A DNA stretch of 30,159 nucleotides from UMGS1002 sp964570825. Lineage in GTDB: Bacteria; Bacillota; Clostridia; Oscillospirales; CAG-272. A model generated the notes under the pieces. The model was not told the origin of the DNA, did not search any database, and worked only from the letters and a program-made list of their open reading frames with translations. The stretch is from the NCBI GenBank assembly GCA_964570825.1, contig CAZMZJ010000020.1, positions 1-30,159 of the forward strand. The letters are read 5' to 3'. Position numbers and translations under genes: made by a program. How positions within the stretch are numbered: the stretch's first letter is position 1; each line of letters begins with the position of its first letter. Positions 1 to 7,884 of the stretch are shown piece after piece.

Positions 1-141
1 CATACCCGCATTGTTTGCGGGTATGGCGGAATTGATTCTGCTCATACCCGCATTGTTTGCGGGTATGGCGGAATTGATTCTGCTCATACCCGCATTGTTT
101 GCGGGTATGGCGGAAATAATTCTGCTCATACCCGCATTGTT
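1..141. repeat. 42-bp tandem repeat array, each unit with a perfect hairpin
   Basis: Three full 42-bp units begin at 1, 43 and 85. A fourth unit starting at 127 stops after 15 bases, at 141. Each unit opens with the arm CATACCCGCA, a 5-base spacer TTGTT and the exact inverse arm TGCGGGTATG, followed by a 17-base linker. Units 1 and 2 are identical; unit 3 differs by two bases in the linker. The array runs off the left edge, so its full size is unknown. The last copy breaks inside the loop and joins an AT palindrome (GTTAATTAAC). No coding role is seen. It could act as a row of RNA or DNA hairpins or a REP-like minisatellite. Confidence 0.9.
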
Positions 142-358
142 AATTAACCTATTTTTATAATCAGCCTAAATCCGTCTACGCTTCCGGCTTCCGGCCGTCA
201 GGTCTCGCCGTATCACGCTAAGACTTCTTTCTTTTCTCTTTTCTCTTTTCTGCCCCCGGTAAAAGAACAAACCGGTTGCATACTGTTCAAACATCAATAT
301 TTATATCACATTAAACCGCTTTTGTCAAGAAAAACACGCTTCAGGCGCTTCCCGCAGG
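142..358. other. non-coding stretch with polypyrimidine tract
   Basis: No gene is supported between the repeat array and the end of ppa. The visible structure is an uninterrupted 28-base pyrimidine run at 224-251 built from CTTTT/CTCTTTT words, followed by a short C run. No clear hairpin plus T-tract terminator for ppa is visible, although a T run follows on the minus strand around 327-335. Confidence 0.5.
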
Positions 359-910
359 TTAATTTTCTGTTTTTCCGCAACTTTGCCCGTATTTTTTATT
401 ATATCCGTCAATCGCTCCGGTTATTATTCTTTTCGCATCGTCGCGTCCGAGCAGCGAATCAACCGCCGTCGTCTTGCCCTCAAGCTGCTTATATACACTG
501 AAAAAGTGAACTATTTCGTCGAAAATATGTGCCGGCAGGTCATCAAGCGATTTTATTCCGCGATATGTCGGATCTGAAAACGGGATCGCTATGATTTTAT
601 CGTCAAGAGCTCCTCCGTCAATCATGCGCATAACCCCGATCGGATAACAGCGGATAAGCGTCATCGGATATACGGGAGATGACATGATTACAAGAACATC
701 AAGCGGGTCGCCGTCGTCCGCAAAGGTGCGCGGTATAAAACCGTAATTCTGCGGGTAGTGCGTTGATGTATAGAGCACTCGGTCAAGCCGAATAAATCCG
801 GTTTCCTTGTCAAGCTCATACTTGCATTTGCTCCCCATCGGAATCTCGATGAGAGCCGAAAAATCGTCGGGGGTGATTAGCGCAGGATTGATATTGTGCC
901 AGATATTCAT
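359..910 (-). CDS. ppa: inorganic pyrophosphatase (family I, soluble)
   Basis: Cytoplasmic enzyme that hydrolyses pyrophosphate to two phosphates, pulling biosynthetic reactions forward; the family needs Mg2+. The 183-residue length fits bacterial family I enzymes (about 165-185). The signature metal-binding block DDGDPLD lies near residues 65-71, preceded by the typical YPQNYGFIPRT segment, and the N-terminal E-IP-GS-KYE pattern of the active site is present. The start is fixed by a GGAGG site four bases upstream of the ATG. It begins 18 bases after the stop of obg on the same strand, so the two are probably cotranscribed. Nothing is truncated. Confidence 0.96.
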   Translation of the reverse strand: MNIWHNINPALITPDDFSALIEIPMGSKCKYELDKETGFIRLDRVLYTSTHYPQNYGFIPRTFADDGDPLDVLVIMSSPVYPMTLIRCYPIGVMRMIDGGALDDKIIAIPFSDPTYRGIKSLDDLPAHIFDEIVHFFSVYKQLEGKTTAVDSLLGRDDAKRIITGAIDGYNKKYGQSCGKTEN

Positions 911-928
911 ATTGCCTCCAGAATATAT

Positions 929-2209
929 TTATTTAACATAATCAAATTCATAACCGTAAATCGACACTGTATCGCCGTCCCGGCATCCGTTTTCCTCAAG
1001 CTTTGCGAATACTCCGCTTCTCTCAAGCACGCGCTGGAAATAATTCGTTGATTCCCAGTCGGAAAAATTGATCTGCCCCATAAGGTTTTGAAGCCATTCG
1101 CCCTCAACAACGTATTTGCCGTTCTCGCAGCGTATCGCCGTTTCCTTGCCTCGGCCGACATATGAATACGCATCCTCCGGCTCATATTCGCTTTCGTATA
1201 TCTTCACCGGCGGAAGCGTGCGGAGTTTGGCCGCGGCTGCGGCAATCAGCTTATCCATATTTTCGCCGGTAGCCGCGGAAACATAAATCAGCTGCCAGCC
1301 GTGTCCGGATACGTATTTCTCAAAAGCCGGTATATCCACTGTTTCACGGTCAAGAATGTCGCTCTTGTTTGCGACGATTATCTGCGGACGTTTCGAAAGC
1401 TCCTCTGAATATCTGGCAAGCTCGAAGTTTATCTTTTCAATATCATCTATCGGGTTCCTTCCCTCTGACGCCGAAATATCAACCACATGAAGAAGCAGCC
1501 GGCAGCGCTCGATATGACGCAGAAAATCATGCCCGAGCCCGGCTCCCTCGGCGGCGCCCTCAATAAGACCCGGTATGTCCGCGGCTATAAAGCCACTGTC
1601 TCCGCCTGTGCTTACAACCCCGAGATTAGGAGAAAGTGTAGTGAAATGGTAGTCCGCAATCTTTGGCTTCGCCGCGCTTATACGCGCGAGAATTGATGAT
1701 TTGCCTACGCTCGGGTATCCAATAATCCCCACGTCCGCAAGCATTTTCAGCTCAAGAGTCAGCTCCCTCGCCTCGCCCTTCATGCCGGACTTCGCAAAAT
1801 TCGGCACCTGACGCGTGGGAGTGGCAAAATGCTGGTTGCCCCATCCTCCCCTGCCGCCACGGCAGCAGATGAACGGCTCCTTGTCTGACATATCCTTGAT
1901 TATCTTTCCCGACGCCTTGTCCTTTATCAGCGTTCCGAACGGCACCTTGATGATTACGTCCTCGCCGTTTTTTCCATGAAATTTCGAGCCGGCTCCGTTT
2001 TCGCCGTTTTTTGCAATGAATTTTTTTGTAAATCTAAATGACAGAAGCGTGTCAAGCCCTTTGTCGGCAATAAACACTATGTTGCCGCCACGCCCGCCGT
2101 CTCCGCCGTCGGGTCCGCCGTGCGATATATATTTTTCACGGTGAAAAGTCACCGCGCCGTGACCGCCGTCACCGGCTTTTACATATATGTCCACATAATC
2201 AATAAACAT
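929..2209 (-). CDS. obg: Obg/CgtA family GTPase
   Basis: Ribosome-associated GTPase used in late 50S assembly and stress control. The N-terminal glycine-rich Obg fold (about residues 1-155) is followed by the G domain with P-loop GYPSVGKSS (about 164-172), the switch II region DIPGLIEGA and the NKSD base-specificity motif. A C-terminal OCT-like domain completes 426 residues. The reading frame opens four codons earlier (ATG at 2221), but I start at 2209 because the family begins MFIDYV-IYVKAGDGG and because an AAAGGG site abuts the upstream ATG while lying 12 bases before this one. ppa follows closely. Unlike many Bacillota, rplU and rpmA are not directly upstream; der is. Confidence 0.95.
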   Translation of the reverse strand: MFIDYVDIYVKAGDGGHGAVTFHREKYISHGGPDGGDGGRGGNIVFIADKGLDTLLSFRFTKKFIAKNGENGAGSKFHGKNGEDVIIKVPFGTLIKDKASGKIIKDMSDKEPFICCRGGRGGWGNQHFATPTRQVPNFAKSGMKGEARELTLELKMLADVGIIGYPSVGKSSILARISAAKPKIADYHFTTLSPNLGVVSTGGDSGFIAADIPGLIEGAAEGAGLGHDFLRHIERCRLLLHVVDISASEGRNPIDDIEKINFELARYSEELSKRPQIIVANKSDILDRETVDIPAFEKYVSGHGWQLIYVSAATGENMDKLIAAAAAKLRTLPPVKIYESEYEPEDAYSYVGRGKETAIRCENGKYVVEGEWLQNLMGQINFSDWESTNYFQRVLERSGVFAKLEENGCRDGDTVSIYGYEFDYVK

Positions 2210-2221
2210 ATTCCGGAACAT

Positions 2222-2345
2222 CCCTTTCGTGTCTTGTCTGACTTTTGCTTAATGCAGGGCTTTACCACTTCCGCCACGCGGCCGCACAGCTCCCTTTCCT
2301 GCTGAAAAGAACAGAAATTATAATACAATCGGATAAGCTGACACG
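2222..2345 (-). promoter_or_regulatory. obg promoter -10 and leader with tRNA-Leu-like segment
   Basis: A perfect -10 box TATAAT on the minus strand lies at 2317-2322; no good -35 is visible at 17 bases. The roughly 90-base leader contains GTGGCGGAAGTGGTAAAGC (about 2260-2278), which resembles the D-arm region of bacterial tRNA-Leu, with GGC/GCC able to form the D stem. No anticodon stem or T-arm (GGTTCGA) follows, so this is not a working tRNA. It may be a relic or chance resemblance. The -10 call is fairly good; any regulatory role is a guess. Confidence 0.4.
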
Positions 2346-2433
2346 GCTGACGCAGCTTTCTTACAAGTTACGAGCAGGTAAAAATGCTCAAATACTTACT
2401 TCTGCATACGCATCCTAAAACCCTGTAAAAATG

Positions 2434-3765
2434 TCATGTCGTTTCATCGCCTTTCTGACGTATAATCAATTTTACAGGCGTTCCCTTGAATCCAAATGTG
2501 TTGCGAAGGCAATTTTCAATATACCGCTGGTACGAGAAATGGAACAGTTCTATGCTGTTGCAGAAAATCACAAATGTCGGGGGGGCGACGGCCGTCTGCG
2601 TCATATAGTATATCTTAAGCCGGCGTCCTTTGTCTGTCGGAGGCTGTGTGCGCATCGTTGCTTCCGCAAGCACATCGTTAAGCATACCGGTGGTGACGCG
2701 CAGGTTCGCCTGACTGTGAACAAGCACTATCTGCTCGAAAATGTTGGTTACTCTCTGCCCTGTCTTTGCGGAAACATAAATTATCGGCGCATATGTCATA
2801 TATGACAGCGCAACTTCAATTTTTTTATTGAATTCGTTGACCGTGCTGTTGTCTTTATCGATAAGATCCCATTTGTTGACAACAATAATCGACGCTTTGC
2901 CGGCCTCGTGAGCAATTCCTGCGATTTTCTCGTCCTGCTCGGTGATTCCCTCGGTGGCGTCTATCATTATAAGGCAGACGTCGGCACGCTCTACCGCAGT
3001 TCTGGCACGCAGCACGCTGTATTTTTCGATAACATCCCTGACCTTTGACGAGCGCCGGATTCCGGCGGTGTCGATCAGTGTGAATTTGCCGTATTCGTTG
3101 TCAAGCTCCGTGTCAATCGCATCGCGCGTTGTTCCCGCGATATCCGATACTATCATGCGTTCCTTTCCGAGCATTTTATTTACAAGCGATGATTTGCCTG
3201 TGTTCGGCTTGCCGATGACAGCAACCTTTATTCTTTCGCCTTTCTCCTCCTCGTCTTTTTCCGGAGGCAGAACCGACAGCACTGTGTCAAGCAGGTCGCC
3301 GCTTCCGGTTCCGTGAACCGAGGATACAGCTACCGGCTCGTGCGCAAATCCAAGCTCGAAAAATTCATAATACTCCATTGGCAGAGCGCCTATACTGTCG
3401 CACTTGTTGACGCAGGGTATGACCGGCTTCCCGCTTTTCTTGAGCATAACCGCTATTTCGCGGTCGTCGGCTGTCAGTCCGGCCTTAACGTCGCACATGA
3501 AAATTATTACATCCGCGGTATCAATCGCAATCTCCGCCTGCATGCGCATCTGCCGAAGAATGATATCATCGGAATGAGGTTCAATTCCGCCGGTGTCTAT
3601 CAGTATCAGCTTCCTGCCCTGCCATTCTGCCTCGCCGTATATGCGGTCGCGAGTAACGCCCGGCGTATCCTCGACTATCGCCCGGCGCTCGCCTATCAAT
3701 TTATTAAACAATGTGCTCTTCCCTACATTCGGGCGGCCAACTATAGCTACTACAGGTTTTGCCAT
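2434..3765 (-). CDS. der: GTPase Der (EngA), tandem G domains
   Basis: Essential GTPase of 50S subunit maturation, acting on the assembling ribosome in the cytoplasm. The 443 residues hold two G domains in tandem, the hallmark of Der: P-loops GRPNVGKS near residues 10-17 and GKPNTGKS near 185-192, each with a switch II DTGG or DTAG motif and an NK-D motif (NKCD near 120, NKWD further on). A C-terminal KH-like domain with the basic tail typical of the family ends the protein. AAAGGA sits nine bases before the ATG. It lies 47 bases downstream of the DUF512 gene on the same strand, and shares that gene's promoter. Nothing looks truncated. Confidence 0.97.
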   Translation of the reverse strand: MAKPVVAIVGRPNVGKSTLFNKLIGERRAIVEDTPGVTRDRIYGEAEWQGRKLILIDTGGIEPHSDDIILRQMRMQAEIAIDTADVIIFMCDVKAGLTADDREIAVMLKKSGKPVIPCVNKCDSIGALPMEYYEFFELGFAHEPVAVSSVHGTGSGDLLDTVLSVLPPEKDEEEKGERIKVAVIGKPNTGKSSLVNKMLGKERMIVSDIAGTTRDAIDTELDNEYGKFTLIDTAGIRRSSKVRDVIEKYSVLRARTAVERADVCLIMIDATEGITEQDEKIAGIAHEAGKASIIVVNKWDLIDKDNSTVNEFNKKIEVALSYMTYAPIIYVSAKTGQRVTNIFEQIVLVHSQANLRVTTGMLNDVLAEATMRTQPPTDKGRRLKIYYMTQTAVAPPTFVIFCNSIELFHFSYQRYIENCLRNTFGFKGTPVKLIIRQKGDETT

Positions 3766-3812
3766 TCAAAATTATCCTTTCTCTGCTCAATTCCGTGTCA
3801 AATCAGCGTCTA

Positions 3813-5120
3813 TCAGGCCTTGTCTCCAAGCAGCGCATGAAGCAGCTCTCCGCCGCTTGTGCCTCCGGCCCTTACCGGGACTCCGAGCTTTTCAGAAAGC
3901 TCATCGAGCGTCATATCATCAAGAAAAATATTATCGTCTTTCCGCAGCGCCGCCGCAGGAACGATCAGCTCGTCTCCGAGCTCCTCGCCCTCAAGCTGCT
4001 CGCTTATATCCTTTCCCGTCAGAAGACCCGCAACTGTGACCTGTCCTCCGAAAAAGTTATTCTTAATTGCGTAAACATGCGCCTCAAGCCCGGGAACCGC
4101 AAGGCATACGCGCCTTGCAAGCGATGAAATGAGCGAAAACGCCGCCTCGCCTGTCGCAATCGACACACGACGCGACGACGATTTCGGCAGCCCGCAATAT
4201 TCAAGCTCGCTCCCAAACTCATCTTTAAGCGAGGCTACAAGTCCGACTCCGTTCTCTATCTGTGAAAAATCCTCGTAGTATTCCGCTTCCGGCATGTCAA
4301 TTCCAGCCTTGATATAAAGTTCGTCGGCACAGAAAAAGATACGCGTCCCGTACTTTCTGACGCATTCATCCCCGATGCGCCCTACCTGCTCGATTATTTT
4401 CGCGCTCTCCTCCGGGGTGTACGGTGACAGAGGGTATAGCCCCTCGCGATGTTTTGTGAGTCCGGCGGGAACCACAGAAACGCTCTCAAGCGCCGGACGG
4501 TAGGAGAGCAGATCGCGCATGGTGCGGTCAAGCTCGGCTCCGTCGTTAATCCCGCGGCAGAGTACAATCTGCGCGTCGATGCTGATTTTTGCCGAAGCCA
4601 CGCGCTCAAGATATTTCAGCACCTCGCCGGCACGGCGGTTCTTCATCATCTCAACACGCAGCGCGGGATTCGTCGTATGCACGGATACGCGAAGCGGAGA
4701 GATTCTCATCTTGATAATCCGGTCGATGTCTGCGTCATTCAGGTTTGTCAGCGTTATATAGTTCCCGTGAAGAAAAGACAGACGCGAGTCGTCGTCCTTG
4801 AAATAAAGAGAGCTGCGCATTCCTTTCGGCAGCTGGTCGATAAAACAGAAAATGCACCTGTTCGCACAGGAGTGTTTTTTATCCATCAGCGGCGTTTCAA
4901 ACTCAAGCCCGATGTCGTCGTATTCGCCCTTGCGGATAGTCACCGCGTACGGCTGTCCGCCGCGTTCGCACTTGATTTCTATCTTTTTTTCGGTTATATA
5001 GAATCTATAGTCGAGCACGTCGCATATGCCGTTTCCGTTTATCGACACAAGAATATCGCCCGCCGCAATGCCGGCTTTGGCCGCCGGCGATCCGGGATCA
5101 ATTCCTTTTATTTTTACCAT
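3813..5120 (-). CDS. DUF512 family PDZ / radical SAM protein
   Basis: Protein of unknown reaction, conserved beside der in many Clostridia. Residues 1-65 form a PDZ-like segment (GIDPGSPAAKAGI-AGD-L-SINGNGI). A cysteine cluster C85-x3-C89-x2-C92 followed by F sits in CANRCIFCFIDQLPKGMR, the 4Fe-4S site expected of a radical SAM-type domain, and the C-terminal half matches the DUF512 region. Length (435 residues) is normal for the family. The start is supported by GAGG six bases upstream of the ATG and lies about 40 bases inside a transcript from the strong promoter at 5167-5195. No signal peptide is present, so it is cytosolic. The family is secure; the substrate is not known to me. Confidence 0.9.
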   Translation of the reverse strand: MVKIKGIDPGSPAAKAGIAAGDILVSINGNGICDVLDYRFYITEKKIEIKCERGGQPYAVTIRKGEYDDIGLEFETPLMDKKHSCANRCIFCFIDQLPKGMRSSLYFKDDDSRLSFLHGNYITLTNLNDADIDRIIKMRISPLRVSVHTTNPALRVEMMKNRRAGEVLKYLERVASAKISIDAQIVLCRGINDGAELDRTMRDLLSYRPALESVSVVPAGLTKHREGLYPLSPYTPEESAKIIEQVGRIGDECVRKYGTRIFFCADELYIKAGIDMPEAEYYEDFSQIENGVGLVASLKDEFGSELEYCGLPKSSSRRVSIATGEAAFSLISSLARRVCLAVPGLEAHVYAIKNNFFGGQVTVAGLLTGKDISEQLEGEELGDELIVPAAALRKDDNIFLDDMTLDELSEKLGVPVRAGGTSGGELLHALLGDKA

Positions 5121-5166
5121 GTCATACCTCGATATGGAGGTCCCTCACCGTTTTTTGCATTATATT

Positions 5167-5195
5167 ATTATAGCATATTATAAATGCTTTGTCAA
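5167..5195 (-). promoter_or_regulatory. perfect consensus sigma-A promoter for the DUF512-der operon
   Basis: On the minus strand TTGACA (5190-5195) and TATAAT (5167-5172) are separated by exactly 17 bases. Both hexamers match consensus 6/6, which is rare for a chromosomal gene. Transcription should start near 5160, about 40 bases before the DUF512 start codon. Overlapping AT-rich TATAAT-like words lie on both sides. Confidence 0.88.
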
Positions 5196-5352
5196 AAAAA
5201 TCACAGCGCTTCTCCGTTGTGATATGTTATGAAAATTCCAGCCGGATTTTTTCCGGAATGTGTATTTTTCATATTAGAGCGCAGAAATGCCGGGAAAGCC
5301 GGCTCTTTTCACCGCATAAAACATATAGGTCAAGCCGCAAATCAAATATTAC
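5196..5352. other. intergenic gap with short hairpins
   Basis: Between the ogg stop and the DUF512 promoter. Two small inverted repeats are visible: CCGGA-TTTTT-TCCGG (about 5242-5256) and GCCGG-GAAAG-CCGGC (about 5289-5303). The second could act as a weak terminator for the glycosylase gene, but no clean T-tract follows on the minus strand. No gene is supported here. Confidence 0.35.
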
Positions 5353-6299
5353 CTATTGATTTTTATCAATATCATGATTATCCTTCCGGACCTCACTTTC
5401 TCCTCCCAGCCAGCGCTCGTAATAGAAAAGGTATTGCTGCGCTATGCCGGCATATGGACCGAGGCAGGCTTTGTCGAAGCATTTATCGAAATATCGGGCG
5501 ATAACTCGTTTCATCCAGACGTCAACCGGAAAAGCGTCGAATTTCCCAAAGCCGAAAAGGAGCGCGCACGCGGCGACTTTATCGCCTACTCCTTTTACCT
5601 CTTTAAGATATGCGGCGCAGGCCGAGGTGTCGGGGTTCTTTTCAAGATAACCAAAATCAAGCCGGCCGTCGGATACCCGCTCGGCGGCGTCTAAAATATA
5701 CTTTGCACGAAAACCCGTCTTAAGATCGGTTAAAACGCCGACGCCGGCTGACACGACAGCATCCGCCGAAGGAAACGAATAAAGTTCGCCGGCACCTCCG
5801 TGATCCTCCATACCCGAACAGTCTACCCGCTCGCCGAGGCGAGATGAAAGCGAGGAAATTATTTTTTTTATGCGCGGGATATTGTTGTTTTGAGATATGA
5901 TGAACGAACAGACAGTTTCCCACGGCTCCTGACGCAGAATTCTGATACCGCGTCCGACTTCCACGGCCATGGCAAGCGCCGGATTGTCCGAACGCGAAAG
6001 AATATCGTCTGCTATCGCGCCGTAGTCAGTGTCAAGTCCCAAATAGCGGCGCCATACGCGCTCGAATTCGCCTTCGTTTGTATTGTATATGTAAAGAGTA
6101 TTCCCATCCTGTGCCACCGATATCAGCTTGCCGTAGCAACCCCGGCAAATTCGCATTCGTGTCGGGAACCCCCGACAGGCTCAAAGCGGAAACACTGCCC
6201 GCAGTCAAACGTCTTTCTTATGTCGAAATCGCTGACATTTTTTATTTTTACATATTCCGCTGTACTGCCACGATATACAGTACATAAATTTTTATCCAT
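5353..6299 (-). pseudogene. ogg: 8-oxoguanine DNA glycosylase (OGG1/AlkA type), frameshifted
   Basis: Base-excision repair enzyme that removes 8-oxoguanine and cleaves by beta-elimination. The 3' part (5353-6156 frame) carries SQNNNIPRIKK, matching the OGG1 NNN-I-RI signature, the helix-hairpin-helix KGVGDKVA with the catalytic lysine, and FPVDVWMKR with the catalytic aspartate (lysine 193 and aspartate 212 of that frame). The 5' part lies in another frame: an ATG at 6299 with GGAG eight bases upstream opens a segment with FDIRKTFDCGQCFRFEP, the classic OGG N-terminus, which reaches a TGA soon after. Joining GVA to YGKLISV needs one extra base near 6135, beside a GGGG run. Either a real one-base deletion or a consensus error. 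Without the error the protein would be about 315 residues. Confidence 0.88.
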
Positions 6300-6336
6300 C
6301 AAACACGCTCCGGCTGCAAAATAATAAAAATCCCAC

Positions 6337-6364
6337 TTGAAGAAATGGTCTTTTATGGTATAAT
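6337..6364 (+). promoter_or_regulatory. sigma-A promoter for the DUF6062-like gene
   Basis: TTGAAG (6337-6342) and TATAAT (6359-6364) with a 16-base spacer. Transcription would begin near 6371. This places the upstream in-frame ATG at 6345 ahead of the transcript and supports the start at 6441. It sits in the divergent gap between ogg and the plus-strand genes. Confidence 0.65.
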
Positions 6365-6440
6365 ATCTGATATACGCTTTAAGTTAATTATACAATATTG
6401 CTTTTGCATTTTCAATAGCGCAGCACCCGAAAGGAGCGCC

Positions 6441-7163
6441 ATGGAACAAATATATACAATACCTGTCAACGAAGCGTTCGACGCTTCCGCCGCCGACCGC
6501 TCGCTCGGCTGCCCTGTCTGCGCGCTCTATAATATGCTTGAGGATAATGAACTCGACCTTATCCTCGGTGCGTCGATGATGGAACCCGACGTTCGGATCA
6601 GGACAAACCGGGAAGGCTTCTGCCGTACCCACTACGACATGATGTTCACACGCAAAAACCGGCTCGGCATGGCGCTTACGCTTCAGAGCCACCTGAACGA
6701 GCTGCGCGGGGAAACCGCCGCTGCAGCCGGCACCTTATTCGGCGACCAGGGGGCGAAAATTACAAAACGCATCGGCGAGCTCGAACAGGACTGCTATGTT
6801 TGCAGCCGGATTGATTTCAACTTCCGGCATATGCTCGAGACCATTGTTCTCCTGTGGGACAGCGACGAAAATTTCTCTCCAAAATTTACTGCCCAGCCGT
6901 ATTTCTGCCTGCCCCATTACCGCATGCTCCTCGAATACGGCAGGTCCCGCCTGAACAGGAAAAAATACGCCGGCTTCGTCAAAGCCGCGTCGGGCGTCGT
7001 CGAGCCGTATTTCGACAAACTACGCTCGGATATAGACTGGTTCTGCAAAAAATTCGACTACCGCTTCAGTGACGAACCCTGGCTCGACTCAAAAGACGCA
7101 GTCGAGCGGGCCATTAAATTTCTGCGCTCAGACATTCACAGAACTCCCGAAAAGAAAAAATAA
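6441..7163 (+). CDS. DUF6062-like protein with duplicated CxxC/CxxH motifs
   Basis: A 240-residue cytosolic protein without signal peptide or membrane segment. It contains two similar metal-site-like blocks: GCPVC (C24, C27) with FCRTHY (C61, H64), and DCYVC (C118, C121) with FCLPHY (C156, H159). Such paired CxxC and CxxH motifs can bind zinc or iron; this is inference. The architecture recalls DUF6062 proteins of Clostridia, which I recognise by pattern only, with no known function. The start is chosen at AAAGGAG four bases before the ATG; an in-frame ATG at 6345 lies upstream of the promoter's likely transcription start. The C-terminus is lysine-rich. It is followed on the same strand by the mnmM-like gene after 114 bases. 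Confidence 0.75.
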   Translation: MEQIYTIPVNEAFDASAADRSLGCPVCALYNMLEDNELDLILGASMMEPDVRIRTNREGFCRTHYDMMFTRKNRLGMALTLQSHLNELRGETAAAAGTLFGDQGAKITKRIGELEQDCYVCSRIDFNFRHMLETIVLLWDSDENFSPKFTAQPYFCLPHYRMLLEYGRSRLNRKKYAGFVKAASGVVEPYFDKLRSDIDWFCKKFDYRFSDEPWLDSKDAVERAIKFLRSDIHRTPEKKK

Positions 7164-7277
7164 AAAAAGCTGCAGCGTTTTTGCAGAAGCGCCGCCTCCG
7201 GCGAAATATCAGCAAAAGTTTCTTTTGCCTAAGTGAACAATAATACAAATTGACCAGAAGAAGGTATAAATAAACCT
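7164..7277 (+). other. gap with weak hairpins
   Basis: Holds CGCCG-CCTC-CGGCG (about 7190-7204) and GCAAAAG-TTT-CTTTTGC (7212-7228). Neither has a clear T-tract, so a leaky terminator or processing site is possible. The downstream start codon has its nearest AGAAGG site unusually far away (about 13 bases). Confidence 0.35.
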
Positions 7278-7853
7278 ATGCTCGACCTGCTCGGAATGCA
7301 AAAATACTTTATCCTACAGCACCTCGCCCCCGGCGACACCGCCGTCGACTTCACCATGGGCAACGGGCACGACACCGAGTTTCTCTGCCGGACGGTTGGC
7401 GAATCCGGTCGTGTTTTCGCCTTCGACATACAGGAGCAGGCGATAAACTCAACACGTCAGCATCTGTCCGAATGCGGCTGCCCGCAGGTTTACACCCTTA
7501 TTCATGACTCTCATCACAACGTAAAAAAATATATCTTTGAACCGATAAAGGCAGGTATGTTCAACCTCGGCTGGCTGCCCGGCGGCGACAAAAGCATCAC
7601 AACCCTTCGCGAAACCACTCTTCCGGCGGTCGAGGCCGCGATTTCCCTCCTTGCGCCGGACGGCATAGTTTGCGTTGCGGTTTACCCGGGACACGCCGAG
7701 GGCGACGCGGAGGGCAAGCTCATCTGCGAATACCTCTCCGCTCTCCCACGCTGGCAGTTCTGCGCAACACAGATTAAAATCCTCAACTCCCCCACCTCGC
7801 CGTATTTTATAATAATCGAAAAAAAGCAGTCCTCATCCTCCGCCGCAAAATAA
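7278..7853 (+). CDS. mnmM: class I SAM methyltransferase, MnmM/YtqB family
   Basis: Small Rossmann-fold methyltransferase of 191 residues. Motif I is DFTMGNGHDT (residues 24-33), with the acidic end of strand 2 at AFDIQ (48-52) and the family-defining block NLGWLPGGDKSI (96-107). This combination marks the family once called putative rRNA methylase (YtqB), whose B. subtilis and S. aureus members methylate aminomethyl-2-thiouridine at tRNA position 34 (MnmM). The predicted role here is tRNA wobble modification in the cytoplasm. The family call is firm, the substrate is inferred. The ribosome site is poor (AGAAGG about 13 bases away). The VanY-type gene starts 31 bases after its stop. Confidence 0.87.
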   Translation: MLDLLGMQKYFILQHLAPGDTAVDFTMGNGHDTEFLCRTVGESGRVFAFDIQEQAINSTRQHLSECGCPQVYTLIHDSHHNVKKYIFEPIKAGMFNLGWLPGGDKSITTLRETTLPAVEAAISLLAPDGIVCVAVYPGHAEGDAEGKLICEYLSALPRWQFCATQIKILNSPTSPYFIIIEKKQSSSSAAK

Positions 7854-7884
7854 CGCAAAACGAATTATTCGAAGGTAATATATT

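Noticed and set aside
1..141. CRISPR array
   Set aside because: Spacer-like linkers are nearly identical between units and only 17 bases long, and no cas genes are near. It is a simple tandem repeat.
907..1185. 92-codon open frame inside obg
   Set aside because: Arg/Ser-rich shadow on the same strand inside a well-supported gene, with no ribosome site.
2220..2290. Complete tRNA-Leu gene
   Set aside because: Only the D-region resembles a tRNA. There is no 7-base anticodon loop with a paired stem and no T arm or CCA end.
6345..6440. Longer N-terminus for the DUF6062-like protein
   Set aside because: The upstream ATG lies within the promoter, before the likely transcription start, and has no ribosome site. 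The added 32 residues look unlike the rest.
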